Assembly: GCA_037043235.1 (NCBI GenBank) | Contig: JAWRVZ010000038.1 | Location: forward strand, 4,490,001 to 4,554,000 | Reading direction: 5' to 3' | DNA from: Rhodeus uyekii | Taxonomy: Eukaryota; Chordata; Actinopteri; Cypriniformes; Acheilognathidae | DNA length: 64,000 nucleotides | Part shown: positions 39,314-47,294 of the stretch, piece by piece | Position numbering within the stretch: the first letter of the stretch is position 1 | Layout of the letters: the number at the start of each line of letters is the position of its first letter | Notes under the pieces: model-generated | Seen by the model: the letters and a program-made list of their open reading frames with translations, nothing else | What the model was told of the DNA's origin: nothing | Databases searched by the model: none | Position numbers and translations under genes: made by a program

Positions 39314-42300
39314 ATGATTCTAAAACAAATAATACTGCCAAAGACCTGAACATCAAGAGTAAACCAAGAGTCATTCTGCTCTGTTTATGCTTATATTCCA
39401 GTACAGCTGTTCATTGCATTGATTCTCTCAGTGAAACTGAATGGCTGTAAAACCGGTTTTTGTGCACCATTAAAGCCTATAAATGTCTCTTTTCCCAGGA
39501 ATCTTTAAGCCATGTCATGCAGTGGTGCCTCCCAGTCCTTACTTTGAGAACTGTGTGTTTGATCAGTGTGGCACCGGTGGCGCCACAGTGGCACTGTGCC
39601 AAGCCATTCAAAGCTATGCTGACCTGTGCGCTCAAGCCGGGGTGCCAATTAACTGGAGAAATAACACCTTCTGCCGTAAGTGTTTGAGCCCTACAGGCAT
39701 TCTGTAAAGCTCCCTTTGAAACCTGTTATTAACTGTATCCTGGTATTCTTTTTATGACTTTGTAGTGCGCACCCTTCAATTAGTGAGCCATCAATAGGTG
39801 CTGTTTCCATCTTTTGTCCCTAAAGTGGCTCTATTAAAAGAGTTGAACTTTTGTCTCTCCTTCTCCGCCCATTGTCCCCAGTTTCCCATCTATCCTTTTC
39901 CCACCATTTTCATTTATTTGTTCTCATTGTCCTCATCTGTTCATTGAACACCCACTCCTTTCCATTTCTCGCAGCTATTAAATGTCAGGTTGGTAGTCAC
40001 TATGAGCCATGTGGTTCAGCGTGTCCAGCCAGTTGTCAGGACCCTGGATCTGAAGGCATCTGTACTGAGCCCTGTGTTGAGGGATGTGTGTGTGACCCTG
40101 GTTTTGTCCTCAGTGGAGATGAGTGTGTGCCCTTCAGTGAGTGTGGATGCACTGACAGAGACAACAACTACAGGCCTGTGAGTGCTTCTTTAGATTGAGT
40201 GAAACTTTTACTTCTGTTTTCAAGATTTAATCACAATCTGTATAGTTTAATTTGTGCAAATAAATGAATAATTAATATCAATGTGTTTTTCAGGTTGGAG
40301 ACAGCTGGTTTACAAAAGATGACTGTACAGAGCGTTGTGTTTGTACGCCTTTTAATAACGTGACATGTGAGGCATGGCAATGTGGTCCCGCTCAGGAATG
40401 TAAGGTCAATGAAGGTCAGCTGGGCTGTGTGAACACAGGTACGTACTCCACCATATATTATTCTGTCTATTAATCTATCTGTCTATCACTTTGCATAAAA
40501 GCATCTGTTAAATTAATAAATATAAAATCTGTCTATCTAATATCTCTATAAAACACACTTACTAACTGACCTTCTTTGCAGGAGTGGGCATTTGCCACAT
40601 TGCTGGTGATCCTCATTACTACACCTTCGATGGGATCATGCATACGTACATGGGTACATGCACTTACACGTTGGTGGCGATATGCAACGCCGCTATGGTG
40701 ACACCCTTCACCATTGTGGCCAAGAACGAAGAACGTGGCCAGCCACAAGCTTCATATGTTCGTTCCGTTACCGTCTACCTGCCCACTGCCAACATCACCA
40801 TCAGCAAGAATGGACGTGTACTGGTGAGAGTCCGAGAAGGAAAGAGGAAGAGATGGATGCTGCATTTGCATGTCTTCTTCTGATTAGATATTGTGAATTG
40901 CAGTGAAATATTGCATAACATAATGGATATGATTCTGAACAAAATGAATTCAGGGACATTCTTGTGCTAAATCTCTGGTATGTAATCTCATTTGTTTTCT
41001 CCACTAGCTGAATGAACGCAGGATAAAGACCCCCTATGACATCACTGAAGCCAAGGCACGGGTGTTTGCCAGTGGAGTAAACACTGTCCTAGACACTGAC
41101 TTTGGTCTGGTTGTGAAGTTTGATGGAGTGCACCATATTGAGATCACAGTGCCTGGAGACTATTTCAACAAGGTATGAAACATCACTTGACTTTATATTT
41201 GTACTGAACATATTCTTTTGATACTGATATTTAATAAACCACACAATTCCCTTTTTGTCTGAATATTTTTACTGCAACAACAAATTTTTGAATTTCCAAA
41301 ACAAGCAACACATCACTCACTGCTTTTCTTTTGCTTCAATATTTCTATTATAGGTGTGTGGAATGTGTGGTAACTACAACGCCAATCCATCTGATGATAA
41401 CTTGATGCCTGATGGCAAACCGGCCAAAGATGCCATTGAACTTGGTGACAGCTGGAAAGCAGAGGGAGACAGTGATCCTGGGTGAGTGTTATATTCTTTG
41501 CTTCCTCTAAGCACCTCTCCATAATTCACAAATAAACAAACCTAGATGGATGGATAGCAGAGTTATAGATGCACTTATGATGCTTATGAATTTGATGCAT
41601 CATGGTTTCATTCTTCTGTTGTATTCATCCATCCCTTGTTTCTCCAACCGCAGCTGCCAACCTGATCCACGACCTGAAGACATACCCAACTGTGAAGAGA
41701 ATGAAGAAGAGATCTACAAGTCACAGTGTGCGGGGTCAATTCTGTCTGATCTCTTCAAGCCCTGTCACTCTCTCATTCCACCAGACGCCTTCCTGGGGAA
41801 CTGCGTCTATGACATGTGCGAATATGATGGCATGTTTTCGACTCTGTGCGATAACATTGAGGCTTATGCCCAGGCCTGTTTTAGTGCTGGAATCAAGATC
41901 AGCTGGAGGAACAACACATTCTGCCGTAAGTGAAAGAGAAATAGGCAAGAGAAGGTGAAGAGATGTGCTGAGAATGTTATGCTGAGCTGGGTGACAGGAG
42001 GAAGAATCATTTGGCTAGAGAGATTCTCCATTGACAACCTCTAGGCTATATATAAATATTAATGAATATTTGTACACATTTTGAAGAAAAGGTCCCTAAA
42101 TATGTCAGAGATGCATTGCCATTTAAAGTCAATGCATCATACCTCTTTCCTTTTTGTGTTTTTATTTCCAGCTCTCCCATGCCCACCAAACAGTCATTAT
42201 TCTGAATGCACAGCACCATGTCCTCCGACTTGTGCCGACCTCTTCCCCACATTCTGCCCATTACCACCCAATAGCTGTGTCGAAGGCTGCCAGTGCAATG

Positions 42301-45300
42301 GAGGCTTTGTTTTAAGTGATGGCAAGTGTGTTCCCCTCTCAAACTGTGGATGTGTTGACAGCAGTGGAGAATATCATGAGGTGAGTAAAATATGGGAGTA
42401 ACAAAACAAAAAAAACGCAATGACGGTTGACTGAAATTTTGGGATACTGCACTATTGTTCAAAAGATTTTGGTAAGTAATCTTTTTTTAAAGAAAAATGT
42501 AATAAATTTTTTCAGCAATTAGTTCAAGTTCAAGTTTGTTTTATTTCTAAAGCACATTTAAAAAACGGCCAAGGCCGGCCAAAGTGCTGTACAAATAATA
42601 ATGGGGGAAATATACATAAAGATAAGAAAAAATAAAAATAAAAAAATCAGTTAAAAGACAAAAAGGTAGAAGGCAAAGAATATAATCACTATATAAACAT
42701 ATACATATCCACAGATACGCATACATGTACATCCATACATATACATACTCTTTTAATTTAATCACAGTTTAATTAACTTTTTTTTAGAATGTTACAAATG
42801 ATTATGAACGTTCTATTCATCAAAAGACAATTAATTCTACAAACTTAAGCAGCACAATTGTTTTTAAAACAGATAAAAAATAAATTCAGGAAAAATTTTA
42901 TTTGCCATCTCAAGAATAAATTACATTTATTGTTATATTTTTACTTTTTTATCAAACAAATACAGACTTGGTAAGCATTTTAAGAGACTTCTGTCTAATT
43001 CTAACATTTAAAAATCTCACCAACCCCAAACTTTTGTACGGTAGTGTATATATTGAACACTTCTATTCTTCAAATCTATTCCTTTCTATTCTATTCTTCA
43101 TCTTATTATTTAAATAATATTCTGTTTGAATTAATAATGTGATGGCATGATGCTTGAAGAATGTATTAGAAAAGGTGCTATAAAGGTGGAAATGCTTTCA
43201 TTTTATAATGATAATAATTTTATGGTAATGCCTGGTATACATTTCAGGTGGGAGATTCGTGGATAACTGACTACTGCGAACAGAGGTGCAGCTGCAGTCT
43301 TGGAGGAGTGCTGTCCTGCACATCCTTTGAATGCAATGAAAACTCAATCTGTGATCTTGACAGCAATGGAGACCGTTACTGCAAACCCGAGAGTGAGTTT
43401 TACAATACGAAACACGAAGAATGACTGAAAAAGCTTTTGTTTCATTCAAGACCATTAGAGCTGAATTACTGAATTAAAGGCAAATAAAAAATGTGAAGAC
43501 ATTTTACACATTTTGTTTGATAGTAGTCCAATATAATATTTAAATATATACAATTGCTTATAGCAACATTACTATATCTTAGCCATTTGGCAGATACTTT
43601 TATCAAAAGCGGCTTACATTGCATTGAAGGTACAAATTAACATTAGTTCTTGCTTTCCTTGGGAATATTTACCTCAAAATAATGGCTTTATGGACAGCTA
43701 TGCTACACTGTACTGCAAAGAATACTTAATGACCAAAGTTTTGGGGGTTTTATGACTGGGTCTGGTGGGCATTTAAAGAAATGTATTTGTTAAAACCTCT
43801 AAACAGTTTTCAGATTAGACTTAATGCCACCTCGCGTATAACCTAACTCACACTTCTTTTATTTCTCCCAGAATTCGATGACTGCAATATTGCTGGGGAC
43901 CCTCATTATCGAACCTTTGACAATTACAATCACCACTATCAGGGAGCGTATACCTATGTAATAACCCAAGGAAACAATCTGCCAAGCTCCCTCACCCATT
44001 TCCGCGTCCGCGGTAAAAACCAAAGGCAGGGAGGGATCAGTCGGGTGTCCTTGCTGCATGAGGTCTATGTGGACGTGTATGGCATTACTGTTCGCATGCA
44101 ACAGAAGAAAAAAGTGCTGGTGAGAGAATCATGAGACATGTAGTCTGTTTTTAACAGACTTTCAAACCACTGCTACTTTATTCATGGCCTACTCTATATA
44201 GTAAAATGCCATATCATAGAAGTCTTCTGCATTGTTTTCCTCCATCAGGTCAATGGCGAGAAAGTTGGTCTACCATTCAATCCTGTACAGGGAGTTAGCA
44301 TAAAAACAAAGTCTCGCTATGTTATGCTCACAACTGACTTTGGCCTTTCTGTGCGCTTTGATGGCAGTTCCCACGGAGGTACAAGACTCAATCTCAAACT
44401 CAAAAAGAACATTAGAACAATTTATTAAGGATGTTTTGGCTTGCTCATTTTTTTAAGTATATAATCACAAAAACTCTCTCTCTCTTCCTCTCGCCAAAAG
44501 TTGTGAGATTGCCAAGTGTATACAGATCGCATGTGCTCGGTCTGTGTGGGAATTACGATGGAATCAGGAGTAATGAGTACACAAAACCAGACGGCACAGT
44601 TACGCGCAACCTCAACGAGTTTGGAGACAGCTGGAGAATAACTGACAAAGATGGGGCGAGTCTACGTGCCACATCCCTTCCGAAGATGGTGCACCTGCAT
44701 AAGTACGGGAGACTCAGATTATCTGTTATGCTATACACTATAAATCAGATGGGATGGAAATTCTCATGAAGTTCACCCTGTAACATACAAACTAACCTGA
44801 AATTAATCATCTGAATGTGTCCTACTTTTAAAAATCCTGTCTTTACAATTAGGCGTGAAGTGGAGGTCGATCCGGATTCAGGGTTTGATATTGCAGGCTG
44901 CACAGACGATCTGGTGGCTGAGCTGAATGGGAACAAACAGTGCGGGGCACTTAGTGACCCTGCTGGTCCTTTTGCTGCCTGTCATGCTGTGGTCTCTCCA
45001 AACGTGTTTCAGGAGTGAGTAATCCGTTTTATTTTGTGTGGGTGTGGGTGTAGTGACAGCAAGTAATGTGTGAGTGATTTCCTGATCTCAGAGAATCATG
45101 TAATGTGTAGTGGGTGTGTCTTGCACCAACTCTGAACGAGAGCATGTGTATGTGCATTGTGTTTGACTAAGATAAACTTGTGATTTGTGGGTGTTGGTAC
45201 AGATGAACCGTTCTTCATGACCATGTGTGTGTATTGCAGGGATTGCGTCTTTGACCTGTGCGCTGAACCGGGAAGTGAAGTGCTGCGCTGTGAAAGTTAC

Positions 45301-46992
45301 GCCGTCTATGCTCGGGCTTGCCAAGATCAGGGTGTCAAATTAGGACAGTGGAGACAAGACCTGAAGTGCAGTATGTTTACACAATCCATTCTGATGAACA
45401 CACTGCCTCTCCAAGTTTGGGAGCAGTGATATCCCCTCCCCCTCTGTAACAGCAAATCAGCATATTAGATCATGTGACACTGAAAACTGGAGTAATGATG
45501 CTGAAATTCAGCTTTGCCATTACAGGAATAAATTACATTTTAAAATGTCTTGGACAGAATACTGTTCATTTAAGTTGATTTACTGTAATTTACTGTAATT
45601 TTTACTTTAAATTCTTTCCTGATTGTGTGTTTGTGACCACGTTTCAGATCTGCAATGTGGGGCCAACAGCACCTACTCCTTATGTATGACCCCATGCCCA
45701 GCGTCTTGTGCCGACCTGGCAGCTCCTTCAGAGTGCGAGCAAATAGAGTGTGTGGAGGGATGTCTGTGCGCCTCTGGCTTCGTCCTGAGCGACCAAGACT
45801 GTGTGCCTTACAGCCAATGTGGATGCACTTACCTAAATCGCTACTATCTGGTGAGGCTTTTGATGCATGTTAAATACTGCAGGTTAAAGGTTATGATGTC
45901 ACAGAAAGATGAAAAGACTTTGACCTTGCTGATTATGTTTCTCTGAACCCTTCCACACACAGCTCCAGGAGACGTTTGTGACAGAAGATTGTTCACAGAG
46001 TTGTGAGTGTACTGCAACTGGTGCCGTGTGTCAAACAAAGACTTGTAGGGACAACGAGGTTTGCACTGTGTATGAGACCAAACGCGACTGTTATGAAGGT
46101 GAGCTTTTGATGGAGATTCCTTTACTCATAAAGCATTTTATCCTCGAATATTGGGTATTCATAAGATATTTCAGCTCAACATATATACTATATATATATA
46201 TATATGTTATGCATAGCTTGAGACATTTCTTAGTCTACAAATGATACTGATATTATGTGGATTCATTATCATATTACAGATGTTTCGGAAGAGTAATACA
46301 CTGATTTTTTGCCATGTCTCTTTCAGTGAGTCCATGCTTGAGCTCACCTTGTCAGAATGATGGTACCTGTGTGGATAAACCAGATGGTTCTGGGTACACC
46401 TGCACTTGCGTTGAAGGTTTTGAGGGAACAGATTGTGAGATCTTCAAAAATCCCACCGAGGAAAGTCAGGATACTGGTTTGGGTAAGTGAACATGAACAT
46501 ACATGTATTGCGTGCTTAAAAATGAGACCATGTATCTCAGTGATGTGAAATAACAATCTTTTACCTTCATGGTGTTTTATAGATAAAACATCGATTATCT
46601 TGATTGCAGTCCTTGTGCCGCTCGGCGTCATCCTCATAGTCACTGCAATTGTGTGCATTTACATGAAGTGCTGGTAAAGACCATTTAAAGAATATACTCA
46701 CAAAGCCAAGCATGCACTTTGAATAATTTGAAACATTTTTACAAGGTGAATTAATGATTTTTAATCTCTTTTTACACAGCCGCAAAAAAGAAATTTATGA
46801 TGCAAGTAAACTTGAACTGAAAACAACAGGTACGTGATAATTGACTGTCTTTCTGAAACACCCCAAAAAATTATTAGAAGTATAATATGAGCTGTAATAT
46901 GAGTATTTTTGTTCACAGACCATCCCTATGAAACTCTGGATGATAGTACGCAGGGAGCAGACAACAGCGTGATGAAGGCTACAACATTCTGA
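7416..46992 (+). CDS. zan: Zonadhesin-like multi-VWD transmembrane protein, 3' part (81 exons)
   Basis: This is a large cell-surface glycoprotein built from von Willebrand D assemblies. In mammals zonadhesin is a sperm-head protein that binds the egg coat; that role is known for the family and not shown here. I traced 81 exons with GT/AG boundaries. All phases match, giving about 12.6 kb of coding sequence and about 4,204 residues. Module order is A-B-(TIL-TILa), A-B-(TIL-TILa), A-B, B, C, D, E, EGF, TM, tail. Every D assembly starts and ends in phase 1, so modules can be duplicated or lost without frameshift. The start codon and signal peptide are not in the window. An EGF-TM-short-tail end is typical of zonadhesin, and linkage to trappc14 matches human 7q22. 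An FCGBP-like gene is the main alternative. Confidence 0.78.
9695..12185 (+). CDS. zan: Unit 1, module B: VWD-C8-TIL-TILa
   Basis: Exons are 9695-9811, 10035-10159, 10309-10454, 10670-10813, 10918-11025, 11133-11302, 11689-11891 and 12044-12185 (1,155 bp). VWD opens with SGDPHYNTFDGKYYSFMG and carries MCGLCGDYDGN. C8 spans the exons at 10918 and 11133, TIL is at 11689 and TILa at 12044. The VWD part is split into one more exon than in module A. The intron after 10159 is about 200 bp shorter than in units 2-4, a deletion private to unit 1. Confidence 0.9.
12338..12428 (+). pseudogene. Ghost VWD exon in intron, unit 1
   Basis: This intron segment aligns with the first VWD exon of module C (37575 onward). 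Shared pieces are 'ttctgtttctg', 'ctctcatt', 'cctttgatnataaagtacat' and 'cctgctcctncact'. A pyrimidine tract and an 'acaag' acceptor-like end precede it, as in the real exon. The GDPH codons are destroyed and the frame is broken, so it cannot be used. It lies just upstream of a TIL-TILa pair that has no VWD-C8 of its own. The pair therefore looks like the remains of a once complete D assembly. Confidence 0.75.
12479..12909 (+). CDS. zan: Unit 1, extra TIL-TILa pair
   Basis: Exons are 12479-12672 (TIL, CPPDSEYIDCGPAC start) and 12765-12909 (TILa, PGEIIFGNGCSKLC start), giving 339 bp in frame with both neighbours. There is no VWD or C8 in front of it. The order B, then TIL-TILa, then the next A is explained by decay of the VWD exon described at 12338-12428. 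The sequence resembles the TIL of module C, which also follows a B module in unit 4. Confidence 0.88.
13137..14890 (+). CDS. zan: Unit 2, module A: VWD-C8-TIL-TILa
   Basis: Exons are 13137-13381, 13488-13636, 13730-13858, 13954-14092, 14186-14327, 14469-14665 and 14752-14890. They match unit 1 at an offset of 5,721-5,722 bp with only scattered substitutions. GDPH and CGLCG motifs are intact. The donor after 13858 is GTACGG rather than the GTAAGC of unit 1. Homology to unit 1 starts about 140 bp upstream in the intron, which places the duplication border near 12,995 (and near 7,275 in unit 1). Confidence 0.9.
15050..15094. repeat. DIRS copy 1, left terminal inverted repeat
   Basis: The 45 bp from 'ttccctttcatgggaac' to 'aagcgctaggggaa' are the reverse complement of 19604-19648 with two mismatches. 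Confidence 0.9.
15368..16018 (-). pseudogene. DIRS copy 1 tyrosine recombinase, frame-broken
   Basis: The 216-residue frame shows the N-terminal SAM-like part (VLEFLQEKFAAGLSPSTLKVY) and the first catalytic Arg in LKRVGDLQAL. The frame ends early at 'SKQP'. In shifted frames downstream (about 15110-15370) one can still see an HSTR-like block and an RFYQLD-like block, which would hold the remaining catalytic residues including Tyr. The enzyme is therefore interrupted by frameshifts and probably inactive. Confidence 0.8.
16052..16678 (-). pseudogene. DIRS copy 1 RNase H remnant and downstream domain
   Basis: The 208-residue frame starts with a short ASLTGWGAV block from the beginning of RNase H. 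It then jumps directly to GADILSRPGEW, a block that normally lies after the RNase H core. Roughly 100 or more residues between them are missing. The usual Asp before ASLTG is also replaced. The rest (QAQVDLFA, AMVHAWPRLHLYAFP, PVRRDLLS) matches the region between RNase H and recombinase in fish DIRS elements. Confidence 0.75.
16898..17836 (-). pseudogene. DIRS copy 1 reverse transcriptase, frame-broken
   Basis: Recognisable RT blocks are VPKKDGGLRPILDLRCLN, FVTIDLKDAQFHI and NYVDDWLVLAQ (catalytic box near 17131-17143). The expected KAYQYRLLPFGLSLSPRTF block lies in another frame between them. One frameshift near 17241-17250 and a compensating one near 17165-17170 therefore interrupt the palm. 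A stop codon at about 17102-17104 follows the YVDD block, and the thumb part continues in the same frame to 16898. The copy cannot make a full enzyme. Confidence 0.82.
18075..19063 (-). pseudogene. DIRS copy 1 gag-like region
   Basis: Two minus-strand frames cover this region. One, at 18782-19063, is short and acidic, with serine- and glutamate-rich runs. The other, at 18075-18710 (211 residues), has an Ala/Leu-rich helical segment. Position and composition fit ORF1 of DIRS elements. The two frames are separated by stops. I see no zinc knuckle. Confidence 0.6.
19604..19648. repeat. DIRS copy 1, right terminal inverted repeat
   Basis: This is the 45 bp partner of 15050-15094. Host intron sequence resumes at about 19651, where it matches unit 1 near 9303. 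Confidence 0.9.
20015..22707 (+). CDS. zan: Unit 2, module B: VWD-C8-TIL-TILa
   Basis: Exons are 20015-20131, 20355-20479, 20831-20976, 21192-21335, 21440-21547, 21655-21824, 22211-22413 and 22566-22707. The sequence is nearly the same as in unit 1, with intact GDPH and CGLCG motifs. The intron after 20479 keeps about 200 bp that unit 1 lacks. Exon phases join module A of the same unit across the DIRS-containing intron (phase 1). Confidence 0.9.
22860..22950 (+). pseudogene. Ghost VWD exon in intron, unit 2
   Basis: Same decayed VWD exon as at 12338-12428, in the same intron position, with the same disrupting changes. It was therefore already dead before the unit was duplicated. Confidence 0.75.
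23001..23431 (+). CDS. zan: Unit 2, extra TIL-TILa pair
   Basis: Exons are 23001-23194 and 23287-23431, with the same translation as 12479-12909. It joins in phase 1 to module A of unit 3. Confidence 0.88.
23658..25411 (+). CDS. zan: Unit 3, module A: VWD-C8-TIL-TILa
   Basis: Exons are 23658-23902, 24009-24157, 24251-24379, 24475-24613, 24707-24848, 24990-25186 and 25273-25411. The offset from unit 2 is a constant 10,521 bp, and exons and introns are almost identical to unit 2. All motifs are intact. Confidence 0.9.
25889..26539 (-). pseudogene. DIRS copy 2 tyrosine recombinase, frame-broken
   Basis: Same 216-residue broken frame as copy 1, with LKRVGDLQAL present and an early stop before the HSTR-like and RFY-like blocks. 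Confidence 0.8.
26573..27199 (-). pseudogene. DIRS copy 2 RNase H remnant and downstream domain
   Basis: Same fused ASLTGWGAV/GADILSRPGEW junction as copy 1. One base differs at about 27184, and the change is silent in this frame. Confidence 0.75.
27419..28357 (-). pseudogene. DIRS copy 2 reverse transcriptase, frame-broken
   Basis: Same RT blocks, the same pair of frameshifts and the same stop after YVDD as in copy 1. Confidence 0.82.
28596..29557 (-). pseudogene. DIRS copy 2 gag-like region
   Basis: Frames at 28596-29204 (202 residues) and 29276-29557 correspond to copy 1. The first is nine residues shorter because of an in-frame 27 bp deletion near 29050. Confidence 0.6.
30509..33201 (+). 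CDS. zan: Unit 3, module B: VWD-C8-TIL-TILa
   Basis: Exons are 30509-30625, 30849-30973, 31325-31470, 31686-31829, 31934-32041, 32149-32318, 32703-32905 and 33060-33201. From about 32080 onward the introns begin to differ from unit 2. The extra TIL-TILa pair that follows in units 1 and 2 is absent. The next exon is the VWD of unit 4, and the phase-1 junction keeps the frame. Confidence 0.9.
33354..33443 (+). pseudogene. Ghost VWD exon in intron, unit 3, cut by a recombination junction
   Basis: Same ghost as in units 1 and 2, but slightly closer to the module C exon (for example 'gactctcattgtctcc'). It stops abruptly at 'gcactacc' (33443). From there the sequence continues as the intron upstream of a B module (matching about 9307 and 30158). 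This is the breakpoint that removed the TIL-TILa pair and the A module between units 3 and 4. Confidence 0.75.
33793..37440 (+). CDS. zan: Unit 4, module B only: VWD-C8-TIL-TILa
   Basis: Exons are 33793-33909, 34133-34257, 34621-34766, 34982-35125, 35230-35337, 35445-35614, 36124-36326 and 37299-37440. The last exon differs from the other copies (PTESCQLQDGEYGCKPL). The intron before it is about 970 bp, against about 150 bp elsewhere, and holds about 850 bp of unmatched sequence (36420-37265). This looks like the ancestral B module, because it alone leads directly into the intact module C. Confidence 0.88.
35850..36115 (+). repeat. Local intron duplication in unit 4
   Basis: A segment with 'tttattatttat.ag.cttctat', 'gggattgggaa' and 'ctac.tact' occurs twice, near 35855-35985 and 35985-36115. 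The corresponding introns of units 1-3 have it once. The copies are diverged. Confidence 0.5.
36420..37265. other. Unmatched insert in the last unit-4 intron
   Basis: This part of the intron has no counterpart in the other three B modules. I see no ORF of note and no terminal repeats. It may be an old insertion, or sequence that the other copies lost. Confidence 0.4.
37575..40438 (+). CDS. zan: Module C: VWD-C8-TIL-TILa
   Basis: Exons are 37575-37822, 37923-38100, 38230-38338, 38439-38533, 39499-39675, 39975-40177 and 40294-40438 (1,155 bp). VWD has SGDPHYTSFDDK and LCGLCGNYNGD. The C8 domain is split by a long AT-rich intron (38534-39498) that contains an (AT)n run. This is the intact relative of the ghost VWD exons in units 1-3. 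Single copy. Confidence 0.88.
38640..39350. repeat. AT-rich intron with (AT)n microsatellite
   Basis: The middle of the C8 intron of module C is almost pure A/T. It contains an (AT)n tract at about 39282-39311 and imperfect inverted A/T blocks around it. No coding potential. Confidence 0.8.
40582..43392 (+). CDS. zan: Module D: VWD-C8-TIL-TILa
   Basis: Exons are 40582-40823, 41008-41172, 41354-41481, 41654-41925, 42172-42380 and 43248-43392 (1,161 bp). VWD has AGDPHYYTFDG and VCGMCGNYNAN. C8 is encoded by one 272 bp exon, whereas every other module uses two, so one intron was lost here. Phase-1 ends are kept. Confidence 0.88.
42520..42640. repeat. Fish interspersed repeat tail
   Basis: The sequence 'caagttcaagtttgttttatttctaaagcaca...ggccaaagtgctgtacaaat' matches a very common fish LINE/SINE-type 3' tail as I remember it. 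It lies in the intron before the module D TILa exon. The family assignment is from memory. Confidence 0.5.
43581..43670 (+). repeat. Fish SINE-like conserved segment
   Basis: The core 'ccatttggcagatactttta' is followed by 'cggcttacattgcattgaag'. A second copy is at 55695-55770. This core is widespread in fish repeats. The element's ends are not clear. Confidence 0.5.
43872..46098 (+). CDS. zan: Module E: VWD-C8-TIL-TILa with altered cysteines
   Basis: Exons are 43872-44119, 44249-44378, 44501-44702, 44853-45014, 45240-45370, 45648-45850 and 45963-46098 (1,212 bp). VWD starts CNIAGDPHYRTFD, but the usual GxCxY reads QGAYTY. The next Cys is missing, CGLCG reads LGLCG, and the Cys that follows the FGDSW block is also absent. 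In its place there is an extended linker (near 44650-44702). The donor at 44703 (GTACGG) was chosen because it is the one that fits phase 2. C8, TIL and TILa keep their cysteines. Confidence 0.85.
46327..46482 (+). CDS. zan: EGF-like domain exon
   Basis: One exon encodes a six-cysteine EGF domain (CLSSPCQNDGTC ... YTCTCVEGFEGTDC), followed by a short acidic stalk. It joins the TILa of module E in phase 1 and the membrane exon in phase 1. A single EGF domain between the last D assembly and the membrane is the arrangement known from zonadhesin. Confidence 0.9.
46583..46992 (+). CDS. zan: Transmembrane segment and cytoplasmic tail
   Basis: Exons are 46583-46673, 46780-46829 and 46919-46992. The first holds a hydrophobic helix (IILIAVLVPLGVILIVTAIV) followed by CIYMKCW/C-R-K-K. 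The tail is about 40 residues, contains a PYETL motif of the YxxΦ type, and ends KATTF-stop (TGA at 46990-46992). A type I orientation is implied. The YxxΦ motif could act in endocytosis or sorting, which is an inference. Confidence 0.88.
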
Positions 46993-47214
46993 AGTGTTTT
47001 TTGACACTGATTAGCTCATGTGTGAAGATTTTGTTTTATATTTATTCACTTTAAATGTCTTTGAATGGAATATGTGAAGTAACTGACAAAACCTTTGTTA
47101 ATAGTTTTTCAACCTTTCAGTAACTTATTTGTAAACTTTATTGTAATTTTTGGTGTGAGGTGTGATATGATTGGGGGTGTGCAAATATCAAATGTCTGTG
47201 AACATCTGATATGA

Positions 47215-47220
47215 AATAAA
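47215..47220 (+). terminator. Polyadenylation signal of the zonadhesin-like gene
   Basis: AATAAA lies 223 bp after the stop codon and is followed by a T-rich stretch. This gives a short 3' UTR that ends just before the opposing trappc14 3' end. Confidence 0.65.
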
Positions 47221-47294
47221 TTGCATTTTCTTCTGAAATTTATTAACTATTTATGGCAATTTTTTCATTCTTATTTTGAATAATTTAACAAGAC

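Noticed and set aside
7416..46992. FCGBP or a gel-forming mucin instead of zonadhesin
   Set aside because: The C-terminal EGF-TM-tail, lack of CK and PTS regions in the window, and linkage to trappc14 favour zonadhesin; FCGBP-like remains the alternative until a phylogeny is made.
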